DNA of 64,000 nt from Pseudomonas sp. Teo4 (GCF_034387475.1 NZ_JAXCIL010000002.1:1984001-2048000), one strand, 5' to 3'; positions 51,980-61,993 are shown, counted from the first letter of the stretch. The notes: generated by a model not told the origin, from the letters alone. Program-made: numbers and translations.

Positions 51980-52045
51980 GGAGCAGGCTCTCTGTTTATT
52001 GTTGTGCGACTACTGTAGACATTTCCTACAAAGTATTGCCACAAC

Positions 52046-52059
52046 AATTGTATACAATT
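52046..52059. promoter_or_regulatory. GntR-like operator palindrome upstream of the permease gene
   Basis: AATTGTATACAATT is a perfect 14-bp palindrome with the TGTATACA core common to GntR-family operators, about 67 bases upstream of the permease start. TGTAGACA also occurs at 52014 and 52191. No regulator gene is adjacent, so the cognate protein is unknown. Confidence 0.5.
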
Positions 52060-52242
52060 TTTTGATTGGAGCAGAAACACAGGTGCCCGCAAGGGGCACA
52101 TTCCGTGAATGCAGAATGCGTTCCAACTTGTGAAAAGCTGTGTCAGAGAGGTGTGTACAAAATGTCGGAAGCCCAGCTGAAAGCTGTCTGTGTAGACAAG
52201 AAACGCGAAGTGGGAACTACGATAGCTAGCTAAGAGATTTCA

Positions 52243-52605
52243 TTATTCGATGAGTTCGCGCAGTTCACGCATCATTTCGGTGCTGTCGGCCACGTTGAGT
52301 TCCACAAGACGGTGCAGATGGGTCAGCGATTCAATATCGATATAGAGGCAGACGAAGCCGAGGCGGGTGGGTTCTTCGTGGCGTAGTTCCACCTGCATCT
52401 GCACAAGATTTTCCGGGTCGAGTTCGATGATTGCATCGAAATCCTGGGTCAGGTCGGCATCCCAGGGTTTGGGGCATTCGATCAGCAGGCCCTTGAGCGA
52501 CAAATCGATCAGTTTTACCGGCCAACGGCGATCGCCCTGGCGCAGTTCGGTGGGGGCATCGAAGTCGATGCGCTGAAAGCGGCGGCGTTCGTCGTGTTCG
52601 CTCAT
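52243..52605 (-). CDS. PilZ-domain cyclic-di-GMP receptor, MapZ-like
   Basis: This 120-residue stand-alone PilZ protein binds c-di-GMP through RRRFQR at residues 7-12 and DLSLKG at about 34-39; both motifs are intact. P. aeruginosa PA4608 (MapZ), which couples c-di-GMP to the chemotaxis methyltransferase CheR1, has the same length, a similar start (EHDERRRF) and a similar C-terminus (HLHRLVELN). PA4608 also lies next to radA in that genome, as I recall. The gene is divergent from cstA. Orthology is probable, not proven. Confidence 0.83.
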   Translation of the reverse strand: MSEHDERRRFQRIDFDAPTELRQGDRRWPVKLIDLSLKGLLIECPKPWDADLTQDFDAIIELDPENLVQMQVELRHEEPTRLGFVCLYIDIESLTHLHRLVELNVADSTEMMRELRELIE

Positions 52606-52772
52606 GGTGAAAGCCCTCGAGGGTTCAACCTGACTATAGTTATTCCTGTAGAGAAATCAGCTGTCACAAACTGGCCGCAGAGGCTCTAGGCCAAAGCAGG
52701 TATGGCAATGCGCGATGACACGCCCTAGACTCGATGGGCGGTCTTTTCCAATCCACCAGCTGGAAGCAAACC

Positions 52773-54839
52773 ATGAACAACAATAATAGCCTGCTACGCC
52801 ACATTCCGTGGTTGGCGCTGGCAGTCATAGGCGCCTGCGCGCTGGGCGTGGTTGCCCTGCGTCGCGGCGAGGCGATCAACGCCTTGTGGATCGTGGTCGC
52901 GGCAGTGGCCATCTACCTGGTCGCCTATCGCTACTACAGCCTGTTCATCGCCACCAAGGTGATGCAACTCGACCCCCGGCGGGCCACCCCGGCGGTACTC
53001 AACAACGACGGCCTGGACTACGTCCCGACCAACAAGCACATTCTTTTCGGTCACCACTTCGCCGCCATCGCTGGTGCAGGCCCCTTGGTCGGCCCGGTTC
53101 TGGCTGCGCAAATGGGCTATTTGCCCGGCACGCTGTGGCTGATTGCCGGCGTGGTGCTGGCCGGTGCGGTGCAGGACTTCATGGTCCTGTTCCTGTCCAC
53201 CCGCCGCAACGGTCGCTCGCTGGGCGACATGGTGCGCGAGGAGATGGGCCGCATTCCTGGGACCATCGCCCTGTTCGGTTGCTTCCTGATCATGATCATC
53301 ATCCTCGCGGTGCTGGCGCTGATCGTGGTCAAGGCCCTGGCCGAAAGCCCATGGGGCATGTTCACGGTGATGGCGACCATCCCGATCGCGATGTTCATGG
53401 GCATCTACATGCGCTACATCCGCCCGGGCCACATCGGCGAGATCTCGGTCATCGGCGTAGTCCTGCTGCTGGCGTCGATCTGGCTGGGGGGCCAGATTGC
53501 CGCAGATCCGGTCTGGGGCCCGGCGTTCACCTTCACCGGCGTGCAGATCACCTGGATGCTGGTGGGCTATGGCTTCGTCGCGGCCGTGCTGCCTGTCTGG
53601 CTGGTGCTGGCACCGCGTGACTACCTGTCGACCTTCCTCAAGATCGGCACCATCGTCGGCCTGGCCATCGGTATCCTGATCATCGCGCCCGAGCTGAAAA
53701 TGCCAGCGCTGACCCAGTTCACCGACGGTACCGGCCCTGTGTGGAAGGGCACCCTGTTCCCGTTCCTGTTCATCACCATCGCCTGTGGCGCGGTGTCCGG
53801 TTTCCACGCGCTGATCTCCTCGGGGACCACGCCCAAGCTGCTGGACAACGAAACCAACGCCCGTTACATCGGCTACGGCGGCATGCTGATGGAGTCGTTC
53901 GTCGCCATCATGGCCATGGTCGCCGCTTCGGTGATCGAGCCGGGTGTGTACTTCGCCATGAACAGCCCGGCCGCAGTGGTCGGTGCCGACGTCGCTACGG
54001 TGGCGCAAACGGTCAGCAGCTGGGGCTTCATGATTACCCCCGAGCAGCTGGAAGCCACTGCTCGTGACATTGGCGAACACACCGTCCTGGCCCGTGCCGG
54101 TGGTGCGCCGACCCTGGCGGTGGGTATTGCGCAGATCCTGCACCAGGTGCTGCCGGGTGAGAACACCATGGCCTTCTGGTACCACTTCGCGATCCTGTTC
54201 GAAGCGCTATTCATCCTCACCGCGGTGGACGCCGGTACCCGTGCTGGCCGCTTCATGCTGCAGGACCTGCTGGGCAGCTTCGTGCCAGCCCTGAAGCGCA
54301 CCGAGTCGTGGACCGCCAACCTGATCGGCACCGCAGGCTGTGTGGCGCTGTGGGGTTACCTGCTGTACCAGGGCGTGATCGACCCGCTGGGTGGCATCAA
54401 CACCCTGTGGCCGCTGTTCGGCATCTCCAACCAGATGCTGGCCGGTATCGCCCTGATGCTGGGCACCGTGGTGCTGATCAAGATGAAGCGCCAGCGCTAC
54501 GTCTGGGTCACCCTGCTGCCGGCTGTGTGGCTGCTGATCTGCACCACCACCGCAGGCCTGATCAAGCTGTTCGACCCGAACCCGGCAGTCGGCTTCCTGG
54601 CCCTGGCCAAGAAGTACAGCACTGCTCTGGACGCTGGCCAGGTACTGGCCCCGGCCAAGGACATCGGCCAGATGCAGCATGTGATCTTCAACGCCTACAC
54701 CAACGCCGGCCTGACCGTGCTGTTCCTGCTGGTGGTGTTCAGCGTGCTGTTCTTCGCCATCAAGGTCGGCTTCGCCGCCCTGGGTCGCAAGGAACGCACC
54801 GACAAGGAAACCCCGTTCCAGGCTCTGCCTGACGCTTAA
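52773..54839 (+). CDS. cstA: CstA-family pyruvate/peptide transporter
   Basis: CstA transporters import pyruvate or peptides under carbon limitation. The 688-residue protein has about 16-18 TM segments and the CstA hallmarks VPTNKHILFGHHFAAIAGAG and QDFMVLFLSTRRNGRSLG, and FHALISSGTTPK. The start is ATG 52773; an upstream reading from 52734 lacks a ribosome-binding site. The small YbdD-like gene follows 18 bases downstream, the usual partner of cstA, and yjiA comes next. Confidence 0.93.
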   Translation: MNNNNSLLRHIPWLALAVIGACALGVVALRRGEAINALWIVVAAVAIYLVAYRYYSLFIATKVMQLDPRRATPAVLNNDGLDYVPTNKHILFGHHFAAIAGAGPLVGPVLAAQMGYLPGTLWLIAGVVLAGAVQDFMVLFLSTRRNGRSLGDMVREEMGRIPGTIALFGCFLIMIIILAVLALIVVKALAESPWGMFTVMATIPIAMFMGIYMRYIRPGHIGEISVIGVVLLLASIWLGGQIAADPVWGPAFTFTGVQITWMLVGYGFVAAVLPVWLVLAPRDYLSTFLKIGTIVGLAIGILIIAPELKMPALTQFTDGTGPVWKGTLFPFLFITIACGAVSGFHALISSGTTPKLLDNETNARYIGYGGMLMESFVAIMAMVAASVIEPGVYFAMNSPAAVVGADVATVAQTVSSWGFMITPEQLEATARDIGEHTVLARAGGAPTLAVGIAQILHQVLPGENTMAFWYHFAILFEALFILTAVDAGTRAGRFMLQDLLGSFVPALKRTESWTANLIGTAGCVALWGYLLYQGVIDPLGGINTLWPLFGISNQMLAGIALMLGTVVLIKMKRQRYVWVTLLPAVWLLICTTTAGLIKLFDPNPAVGFLALAKKYSTALDAGQVLAPAKDIGQMQHVIFNAYTNAGLTVLFLLVVFSVLFFAIKVGFAALGRKERTDKETPFQALPDA

Positions 54840-54857
54840 CCCAAGAGGAATGCCGTG

Positions 54858-55055
54858 ATGTTCAACGACCTGGGTCGACTGGGTAAGTACCTGGGGCAGG
54901 CAGCCCGCCTGATGGTCGGCATGCCCGACTACGACAACTATGTCGAGCACATGCAGACCAAGCACCCGGACAAGCCGGTGATGACGTACGAGGAGTTCTT
55001 CCGGGAACGCCAGGAGGCGCGTTACGGCGGCAAGTCCGGACCCAAGTGCTGTTGA
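54858..55055 (+). CDS. YbdD/YjiX-family small protein (DUF466)
   Basis: This 65-residue soluble protein has the DUF466 pattern: [39 protein letters not shown] and a C-terminal Cys-Cys. Members are encoded right after CstA/BtsT-type transporters and, in several bacteria, are needed for their activity. The start is ATG 54858 seven bases after AGAGGAA; the GTG just before it is less well placed. Confidence 0.88.
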   Translation: MFNDLGRLGKYLGQAARLMVGMPDYDNYVEHMQTKHPDKPVMTYEEFFRERQEARYGGKSGPKCC

Positions 55056-55083
55056 ACATCGACCTCTGCTAGCTTGTCCCGGC

Positions 55084-55156
55084 CTCATCGCCGGCAAGCT
55101 GGCTCCTACAGGATCTGCGCTGTACCTGTGGGAGCCGGCTTGCCGGCGATGAGGCC
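55084..55156. repeat. Inverted REP pair, CCGGCAAGCCGG type
   Basis: CTCATCGCCGGCAAGCTGGC (one base changed) and CCGGCTTGCCGGCGATGAG lie within the cstA-ybdD-yjiA gene run, an intra-operon position. Confidence 0.88.
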
Positions 55157-55186
55157 GCTGTTTTTTCCGCCAAGGAGATATTCCGC

Positions 55187-56164
55187 GTGCAAACGCCGAT
55201 TCCCGTTACCGTGCTGACCGGCTTTCTCGGTGCCGGCAAGACCACCTTGCTCAAGTACATGCTAAAGGCCGAGCACGGCCTGAAGATTGCCGTGATCGAG
55301 AACGAATTCAGCGAGGCCGGCATCGACAGCCAGCTGCTGGGTGACGAACCCGTGCAGGTCATGACCTTGGCCAATGGCTGCGTGTGCTGCAGCATCCACG
55401 GTGACCTCACCCGCGCCCTGTACCTGTTGCTCGAACGCCTGGATGCCGGCGAAATCGCCTTCGACCGCCTGGTGATCGAGTGTACCGGCCTGGCCGACCC
55501 GGCCCCCGTGGCCCAGACCTTCTTCATCGACGAGGAACTGCGTGATCGCTACATCCTCGACGGCATCATCACCCTGGTCGACGCCGCCCACGCCGACGTG
55601 CACCTGACCCAGGCCATCGCCCAGGCACAGGTCGGTTTTGCCGACCGCCTGCTGCTGAGCAAGACCGACCTGGTCGAACCGGCGACAGTGGAGGCGCTGC
55701 GCGAGCGACTGGCGCGCATCAACGGCCGGGCATCCATCCGGGTGGTGGAGCATGGCCGCATCGACCTGGCCGAGCTGCTCGATGTGCGAGGCTTCAACCT
55801 CAACCCCGATCTTGGCGGCAGCCTGAAAGCAACCCTGCGCCCGGTGCTCAAACCCGCCACCCCGGACCGTATCTCGACCCTGGTGCTGCGCACCGAAACA
55901 CCGCTGGACATCGACCGGCTCAGTGACTTCATGAACGCGTTGCTGGAAGACCACGGCAAGCAGTTGCTGCGCTACAAAGGCGTGCTGAACATCGCAGGTG
56001 AGTCGCGCCGCCTGGTGTTCCAGGGCGTACTCAAGCTCTATGGTTTCGACTGGGATGCCGAGTGGGCCGAGGGTGAAGCACGTGAGAGCGTGATGGTGTT
56101 CATTGCCGATGAGCTGCCGGAGGAGACGATTCGGGCAGGCTTCGAGGCGTTGAGCGCGCATTGA
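55187..56164 (+). CDS. yjiA: CobW/YjiA-family GTPase
   Basis: This 325-residue G3E GTPase of the CobW/YjiA type is a putative zinc or metal chaperone. It has Walker A GFLGAGKTTLL near residue 9, the metal-binding GCVCC (CxCC) near 64, ECTGLADP (Walker B region) and SKTDLVEP for guanine recognition. The C-terminal CobW_C domain ends the protein. GTG 55187 follows AAGGAG. It belongs to the cstA-ybdD-yjiA gene set. Its last 65 bases overlap the 3' end of the convergent MTHFR-like gene. Confidence 0.9.
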   Translation: MQTPIPVTVLTGFLGAGKTTLLKYMLKAEHGLKIAVIENEFSEAGIDSQLLGDEPVQVMTLANGCVCCSIHGDLTRALYLLLERLDAGEIAFDRLVIECTGLADPAPVAQTFFIDEELRDRYILDGIITLVDAAHADVHLTQAIAQAQVGFADRLLLSKTDLVEPATVEALRERLARINGRASIRVVEHGRIDLAELLDVRGFNLNPDLGGSLKATLRPVLKPATPDRISTLVLRTETPLDIDRLSDFMNALLEDHGKQLLRYKGVLNIAGESRRLVFQGVLKLYGFDWDAEWAEGEARESVMVFIADELPEETIRAGFEALSAH

Positions 56165-57608
56165 CCCGAGGCGCCTGTGCATCGAACCACTGCGGCCACG
56201 AACTGTGATGGCGGCTTTGGACTTCGATGCACGGGATCAGCCGCTCGCTCAGCACCGCAGTTTGCGCCACGGCCTTGGCGGTGCGGTATTTCACGCTGTG
56301 GATGCACTCGCGGTCGCCGAATTCGCAGCGGTTGAGCGAGGTGCCGCCGCATGGGCCGTTGGCCAGCCCCTTGGGGCAGGTCTCCGGGCAGATGTAGAGC
56401 GTGTCTTCCAGGCGGCAGCGGCCGCAGGTGTCGCAGCCCAGCAGCGGGCGTTTGACGCTGCGCTCCAGGCGATGCAGCAGTTGTGCGCCTTTGGCACTTT
56501 GCCAAAGCGGCAGGCGGACGGCCCAGCCGAAGGCCTTGCTCAACAGGTTCTGGCGGTTGAACAGCAGCGCATGCATGCCATGCAGAAGGTGGTAGCGTGC
56601 CGTTTCGCGGCGTGAGGCAGTGATTCTCGACTCACCGAGGCGCCAGTTGCTTTCCGGGGGGTGGAAACTCACCGCTGGCAGGCCAGGCATCTGCCAGCTG
56701 GCGTTCCAGGCCGGCGTCCACTGTTCAAGCGAGTGAATGCACGCCTGCCAGTGATCGATGCGCTGCTCCAGTTCAAGCAACTGCTTGAGTTCATGAATGC
56801 CCGACAGGTGTACTCCGGCGTACCCCATCAACTTCACCCCGATGATCTGCAGGGCCAGGCGGTCGACGCTGCGTGCCTGGGCATAGGCTTTGGACACGGC
56901 CGTTTCGGCTTCGAGCATGGCGCGCATCGAGGGCGTGACGATAACCCCCGCCACATGGTCGAGCATCGTGGCACGCCCGTGGGTGAGGCTCATCAGGCAG
57001 GCCAGTAGTGGTTTTGGGGAGGCCTGACGGCTCATCCAGCGCACCGCTTCCTGGTGTTTGCTGGCATCGAAGCCAAGCTGCAAGGTGAGGAAGTCGGCCC
57101 CCGCAGCAAGTTTCTTCTCGGCCTTGAGGTATTGCGCGCCGCCTTCTTCCTCGCGGTATTTGAATGGGTTGAGGGCCGCACCGAGCAACCAGTGAGGGCA
57201 GGCCTGGCGGGCAATCTGCAAGGCGGCAACCGATTCCAGGTAGCGGACTGGGCGTTCGCCGGGCTGATGGCCTGGCAGGCGGTCGCCAGTGAGCAGCAGC
57301 AATTGATCGAGGCCGGCGGCGTCCATGCGTTGCAACTGGGCAAGCAGGTGGTGGCGTTCACGGTCCTTGCCGGAGAAGTGGGGCAGGGCAGGGACAGGCG
57401 TGCTGAAGCTGGACAAGGCATCCAGGGGCGAGAGGTCCAGCGGGCTGCCGACGCGGTCGCCAATCGCCACGGTCATGGGCCAGCCACACAGGTGCGCGCG
57501 GGCCATGATCGCTTCCATGGCAGCAAAGCGTTGCGCGGAGGGCTTGGGAACGAACTCCATGACGCAGACGAAGGTGTTTTCGCGCAGCGCCGTTTTCAGC
57601 AGGCTCAT
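56100..57608 (-). CDS. Methylenetetrahydrofolate reductase-like protein with MetV-type C-terminal zinc domain
   Basis: The 502-residue product joins an MTHFR-like TIM-barrel (start MSLLKTALRENTFVCVMEFV; VTLAIGDR-type TVAIGDRVGSPL; LLLTGDRLPGHQ) to a Cys-rich C-terminal domain (LLGCDTCGRCRLEDTLYICP, ETCPKGLANGPCGG). The latter is the MTHFR C-terminal domain (PF12225 type) of acetogen MetV proteins. Such fusions may reduce methylene-THF using a partner electron donor rather than NADH. Start ATG 57608. It is divergent from metE across two MetR-like sites, so a methionine role is likely. Its last 30 residues are encoded over the yjiA end and look unconserved. Confidence 0.82.
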   Translation of the reverse strand: MSLLKTALRENTFVCVMEFVPKPSAQRFAAMEAIMARAHLCGWPMTVAIGDRVGSPLDLSPLDALSSFSTPVPALPHFSGKDRERHHLLAQLQRMDAAGLDQLLLLTGDRLPGHQPGERPVRYLESVAALQIARQACPHWLLGAALNPFKYREEEGGAQYLKAEKKLAAGADFLTLQLGFDASKHQEAVRWMSRQASPKPLLACLMSLTHGRATMLDHVAGVIVTPSMRAMLEAETAVSKAYAQARSVDRLALQIIGVKLMGYAGVHLSGIHELKQLLELEQRIDHWQACIHSLEQWTPAWNASWQMPGLPAVSFHPPESNWRLGESRITASRRETARYHLLHGMHALLFNRQNLLSKAFGWAVRLPLWQSAKGAQLLHRLERSVKRPLLGCDTCGRCRLEDTLYICPETCPKGLANGPCGGTSLNRCEFGDRECIHSVKYRTAKAVAQTAVLSERLIPCIEVQSRHHSSWPQWFDAQAPRVNARSTPRSLPESSPPAAHRQ

Positions 57609-57783
57609 GGGGTCACCTGGTTGGGGCAGGGGCACATTGTGCGGCAGGCAGGGGGCAGGGCCATGTCTGAATGCGCAGGGAATTGTTTCGAACGAGACAA
57701 AGCCCGACACCGCCCGCGTAGCAGCCGGCTTGCCGGCGATGTGGCCAGTTCAAACAGCACAATTAGCCAATCATGAACAAATC

Positions 57784-57818
57784 TTGAGTTCATCTCAAAT
57801 TTAATGAGTTTGTCTCAA
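57784..57818. promoter_or_regulatory. Two tandem MetR-type sites between metE and the MTHFR-like gene
   Basis: TTGAG-TTCAT-CTCAA (57784-57798) and ATGAG-TTTGT-CTCAA (57804-57818) are inverted repeats with the TGAA-N5-TTCA spacing of MetR sites (here TGAG-N5-CTCA), offset by 20 bp or about two helical turns. They sit in the divergent promoter region, 56 bases before metE. A single partial REP (57719-57742) lies beside them. Confidence 0.65.
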
Positions 57819-57873
57819 GATAGCCCTTGCCTGAAAATTCCCTCATTCACTTATGCATTCTGAGGGACAAGAC

Positions 57874-60177
57874 ATGGCACTGGCACACAACCTGGGCTTC
57901 CCGCGTATCGGCCGCGATCGCGAACTGAAAAAAGCCCAGGAGGCCTTCTGGAAAGGCGAGCTGGACGAAACCGGCCTGCGCGCCGTAGGCCGTCAGCTGC
58001 GTGCCAGCCACTGGCAGCTGCAGAAGGATGCCGGCATCGACCTGCTGCCGGTCGGCGACTTCGCCTGGTACGACCAGGTCCTCACTCACTCGCTGACTTT
58101 CGGCGTGATTCCCGAGCGCTTCCGTGGGCACGGCGGTGCCAAGCCGACCCTGCAGACCCTGTTCGCCATGGCCCGAGGCGCCGTAGCGAGCGGCCACGGT
58201 GAAAGCTGCTGCGGCGGTGCCCACGCCCAGGAAATGACGAAGTGGTTCGACACCAACTACCACTATCTGGTCCCTGAATTCACTGTCGACCAACAGTTCG
58301 CCCTGAGCTGGGAGCAGTTGTTCGAAGAAGTCGAGGAGGCCAGGGCCTTGGGCCATGCGGTCAAGCCGGTGGTGATCGGCCCGCTGACCTATCTGTGGCT
58401 TGGCAAGACCAAGGGTATCGACTTCGACAAGCTGGACCTGCTCGACCGTCTGCTGCCGCTCTACGATGAAATCTTCAACCGTTTGGCCGCCCAAGGCGTG
58501 GAATGGGTGCAGATCGACGAGCCGATCCTGGTGCTGGACTTGCCACAGGAATGGAAGAACGCCTACGAGCGCGTCTACAACATCCTGCAACGCGCACCGT
58601 TGAAGAAACTGATCGCCACCTACTTCGGTGGGCTGGAAGAAAACCTTGGCCTGGCCGCCAACCTGCCGGTCGACGGCCTGCACATCGACCTGGTACGTGC
58701 GCCTGACCAATACCCGACCATCCTCGACCGCCTGCCCACCTACAAAGTCTTGTCGCTGGGGCTAGTGAACGGGCGCAATGTCTGGGCCTGCGATCTGGAA
58801 AAAGCCCTTGCTTTGCTGCAGCACGCCGCGGAACGCCTGGGCGATCGCCTGTGGGTTGCGCCATCCTGCTCGCTGCTGCACAGCCCGGTCGACCTGGCCC
58901 GTGAAGACAAGCTCGATGCCGAGCTCAAGAGCTGGTTGGCCTTCGCCGTGCAGAAGTGCCAGGAAGTGGCCGTGCTGACCAAGGCGGTCAACGAGCCAAC
59001 GGCCGCGGACGTGGTTGCTGCCCTGGAGCGCAGCCGCGCAATCCAGGCCGGCCGCGCTGCTTCGCCGCGCATCCACAAACCAGCGGTGCAGGCCCGTCTG
59101 GCGGCTATCAAGCCTGCCGACAGTCAGCGTCAATCGGCCTTCGAGCAACGTATCGCCAAACAGCGTGCAGGCCTGGACCTGCCGGCCTACCCGACCACGA
59201 CCATCGGTTCGTTCCCGCAGACATCGGCGATCCGTCTGGCCCGACAGTCATTCAAGCAGGGCAAGCTGACCGAGTCCGAGTACATCGAAGCGATGCAGAG
59301 CGAGATCCGTCATGCCGTGCAGATCCAGGAAAACCTGGGCCTGGATGTGTTGGTACACGGTGAGGCCGAGCGCAACGACATGGTCGAGTATTTCGCCGAG
59401 CAGTTGGACGGCTATGTGTTCACTCGCTTCGGCTGGGTACAGAGCTACGGTTCGCGCTGCGTGAAACCGGCCGTCATCTTCGGCGACCTGAGCCGCCCGA
59501 AGGCCATGACCGTGGGCTGGATCAAGTACGCCCAAGGCCTCACCGACAAGGTGATGAAGGGTATGTTGACTGGCCCGGTGACCATGCTGATGTGGTCCTT
59601 CCCCCGCGAAGACGTGAGCCGCGAAGTGCAGGCCCGCCAACTGGCCCTGGCCATTCGCGACGAGGTGGTCGACCTTGAGGCCGCCGGCATCAAGATCGTG
59701 CAGATCGACGAAGCGGCGTTCCGCGAAGGCTTGCCGCTACGTCGCAGTGCCTGGGCGGCTTACCTGGAGTGGGCGACCGAGGCTTTCCGCCTGTGCGCTT
59801 CGGGTGTGCGGGATGAGACCCAGATCCACACCCACATGTGCTACAGCGAGTTCAATGACGTGATCGAGTCGATCGCCGCCATGGACGCGGACGTGATCAC
59901 CATCGAGACATCGCGTTCGGACATGGAGCTGCTGGAAGCCTTCGAGAAGTTCGATTACCCGAACGAAATCGGCCCAGGTGTGTATGACATCCACTCGCCG
60001 CGGGTGCCAAGCCGTGAAGAGATGGTCAAGTTGCTGCGCAAGGCGGCGCAGCGGATTCCGGCCGAACGGCTGTGGGTGAATCCGGACTGTGGGCTGAAGA
60101 CCCGTGGCTGGCCGGAAACCGAAGCGGCGCTGGTGAATATGGTTGCTGCGGCGCAGGAGCTGCGCAGAACCCTGTAA
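57874..60177 (+). CDS. metE: Cobalamin-independent methionine synthase
   Basis: MetE transfers the methyl group of 5-methyl-THF-triglutamate to homocysteine, without B12. The 767-residue protein has two related barrels. The N-terminal half starts [20 protein letters not shown]. The C-terminal catalytic half has [24 protein letters not shown], the zinc ligands in HTHMCYSEF and the Cys in [11 protein letters not shown] near residue 735. ATG 57874 follows TGAGGGAC; the in-frame ATG at 57853 is less likely. Probably controlled by MetR through the sites at 57784-57818. Confidence 0.96.
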   Translation: MALAHNLGFPRIGRDRELKKAQEAFWKGELDETGLRAVGRQLRASHWQLQKDAGIDLLPVGDFAWYDQVLTHSLTFGVIPERFRGHGGAKPTLQTLFAMARGAVASGHGESCCGGAHAQEMTKWFDTNYHYLVPEFTVDQQFALSWEQLFEEVEEARALGHAVKPVVIGPLTYLWLGKTKGIDFDKLDLLDRLLPLYDEIFNRLAAQGVEWVQIDEPILVLDLPQEWKNAYERVYNILQRAPLKKLIATYFGGLEENLGLAANLPVDGLHIDLVRAPDQYPTILDRLPTYKVLSLGLVNGRNVWACDLEKALALLQHAAERLGDRLWVAPSCSLLHSPVDLAREDKLDAELKSWLAFAVQKCQEVAVLTKAVNEPTAADVVAALERSRAIQAGRAASPRIHKPAVQARLAAIKPADSQRQSAFEQRIAKQRAGLDLPAYPTTTIGSFPQTSAIRLARQSFKQGKLTESEYIEAMQSEIRHAVQIQENLGLDVLVHGEAERNDMVEYFAEQLDGYVFTRFGWVQSYGSRCVKPAVIFGDLSRPKAMTVGWIKYAQGLTDKVMKGMLTGPVTMLMWSFPREDVSREVQARQLALAIRDEVVDLEAAGIKIVQIDEAAFREGLPLRRSAWAAYLEWATEAFRLCASGVRDETQIHTHMCYSEFNDVIESIAAMDADVITIETSRSDMELLEAFEKFDYPNEIGPGVYDIHSPRVPSREEMVKLLRKAAQRIPAERLWVNPDCGLKTRGWPETEAALVNMVAAAQELRRTL

Positions 60178-60186
60178 ATCGCGCCA

Positions 60187-60278
60187 GCCTCTTCGCGGGT
60201 AAACCCGCTCCCACAGGAACACCGCAGCTTTCAACAGCTGCGGCGCACCTGTGGGAGCGGGTTTACCCGCGAAAGGGA
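60187..60278. repeat. Inverted REP pair, CGCGGGTAAACCCGCTCC type
   Basis: CCTCTTCGCGGGTAAACCCG and its complement lie between the convergent metE and thiolase genes; a CAGCTTTCAACAGCTG palindrome is in the spacer. Confidence 0.9.
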
Positions 60279-60303
60279 CGGAATTGACCGAACCAGCCCT
60301 GAA

Positions 60304-61482
60304 TCAGCGCTCGATTGCCAGGGCAACACCCTGCCCGCCACCAATGCACAAGGTAGCCAGCCCTTTCTTCGCATCGCGCTTGATCATCTCGTGCAGCAAC
60401 GTCACCAGCACTCGGCAGCCCGACGCGCCAATCGGGTGGCCCAGGGCAATCGCCCCGCCATTGACGTTGACCTTTTCGGCATCCCACTCCAGCGCCTTGC
60501 CCACCGCCAATGCCTGTGCCGCGAACGCCTCGTTGGCCTCGATCAGGTCCAGATCGGCCAGCTGCCAGCCGGCCTTGTCCAGGCAACGCTGGGTGGCGGA
60601 CACCGGGCCAATGCCCATGATCGCCGGGTCCACGCCCGCGCTGGCGTAGGCGGTGATCTTCGCCAGTACCGGCAGGCCCAGGGACTGGGCTTTGCTGGCG
60701 CTCATCAGCAGTACGGCGGCGGCGCCGTCATTGAGGCTGGAGGCGTTGCCGGCGGTCACGCTGCCGTCCTTCTTGAACGCAGGGCGCAACTTGGCCAGGG
60801 AGTCTGCGGTGGTGTCGGGACGTGGTTGCTCGTCACGGTCGAAGACCTTGGGGTCACCTTTTTTCTGCGGCAGCACGATCGGGGTGATCTCGTCCTGGAA
60901 GCGCCCAGACTCGATGGCGGCCACGGCCTTGCGCTGGGATTCGGCGGCGAAGGCGTCCTGCTGTTCACGGCTGAGGCCGTACTTGTCCACCAGGTTTTCG
61001 GCGGTGATGCCCATGTGGTAGTCGTTGAACGCATCCCACAGGCCATCGGTGATCATGCTGTCGATCAGCTGGCCATGGCCCATGCGCTGGCCGGTGCGGG
61101 CCGACGGCATGACATAGGGCGCCAGGCTCATGTTCTCCTGGCCGCCGGCAATCACCACTTCTGCATCGCCACAGCGAATCGCCTGGGCGGCCAGGTGCAG
61201 GGCCTTCAGGCCCGAGCCGCACACCTTGTTCAGGGTCAGCGCCGGCACGCTGTAGGGCAGGCCGGCCTTGATCGCAGCCTGACGGGCAGGGTTCTGGCCT
61301 GCGCCGGCCGTGAGCACCTGGCCGAGGATTACTTCGTCGACCTGGGCCGGGTCAAGCTGGGTTTGTGCCAGCAGCTGCTTGATCACGGCCGCGCCAAGGT
61401 CGACGGCGGACACGTTGGCCAAGGCGCCCTGGAAGCTGCCGATGGCGGTGCGGGTTGCGGCGACGATTACCACGTCGTTCAT
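60304..61482 (-). CDS. atoB: Acetyl-CoA acetyltransferase (thiolase)
   Basis: This biosynthetic/degradative thiolase condenses or cleaves acetoacetyl-CoA. The 392 residues are standard for the family. The nucleophile Cys is in [12 protein letters not shown] near residue 88, the active-site His in [15 protein letters not shown] near 348, and the second Cys in [14 protein letters not shown] near 378. [20 protein letters not shown] is the usual start. Single gene; the physiological direction cannot be read from the context. Confidence 0.93.
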   Translation of the reverse strand: MNDVVIVAATRTAIGSFQGALANVSAVDLGAAVIKQLLAQTQLDPAQVDEVILGQVLTAGAGQNPARQAAIKAGLPYSVPALTLNKVCGSGLKALHLAAQAIRCGDAEVVIAGGQENMSLAPYVMPSARTGQRMGHGQLIDSMITDGLWDAFNDYHMGITAENLVDKYGLSREQQDAFAAESQRKAVAAIESGRFQDEITPIVLPQKKGDPKVFDRDEQPRPDTTADSLAKLRPAFKKDGSVTAGNASSLNDGAAAVLLMSASKAQSLGLPVLAKITAYASAGVDPAIMGIGPVSATQRCLDKAGWQLADLDLIEANEAFAAQALAVGKALEWDAEKVNVNGGAIALGHPIGASGCRVLVTLLHEMIKRDAKKGLATLCIGGGQGVALAIER

Positions 61483-61702
61483 CTTGTTGTTCTCCGGGCA
61501 AGGGGGCGCCGGGCAGGCGCATTACCGCCAGCATCGGTGGGTTGGGTTCATTTGTTAAGTTTGTTTTTCTTTGGCATTCATATGAAAAACAAATGAGTGT
61601 TTGGCGTTGAGAATGGGCCTCATCACGTGGAACGGCAGGCTAAGCTTGTGAGGCTTGGCCACGCATCGTGCAGTATCACTCAACACACTGGAGCCCAATG
61701 CC

Positions 61703-61993
61703 ATGCGTACCCTCGTCGTCCTCACCCTGCTAATCGGCAGCAGCAGTGCCTTCGCCGCCACCCAGTGCACCACCGCTGATCGCAGTACCTGGCAAGATCA
61801 GGAAAAGTTTCAGGCTCATTTGGACGAGCAGGGTTACACGATCAACAAGTTCAAGGTCACCAAAGGCAACTGCTACGAGATCTACGGCCTCGACAAGGAC
61901 GGGCGCAAGGTCGAGATTTACTATGACCCGGTCTCGGGCAAGGCGGTGAAGACCGAGTACGAGGACAAGGAAGAGTCCAAGTCGAGCTACTGA
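61703..61993 (+). CDS. Small periplasmic PepSY-like protein
   Basis: This 96-residue precursor has a Sec signal peptide (MRTLVVLTLLIGSSSAFA) with cleavage before ATQC. The mature 75 residues have one PepSY-like beta-alpha-beta unit: DQEKFQAHLDEQGYTINKFK, then GNCYEIYGLDKDGRKVEIYY and a charged tail (EYEDKEESKSS). Two cysteines may form a disulfide. ATG 61703 is preceded by TGGAG. Such proteins are common in Pseudomonas and may inhibit proteases or bind metal; function unknown. Confidence 0.83.
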   Translation: MRTLVVLTLLIGSSSAFAATQCTTADRSTWQDQEKFQAHLDEQGYTINKFKVTKGNCYEIYGLDKDGRKVEIYYDPVSGKAVKTEYEDKEESKSSY

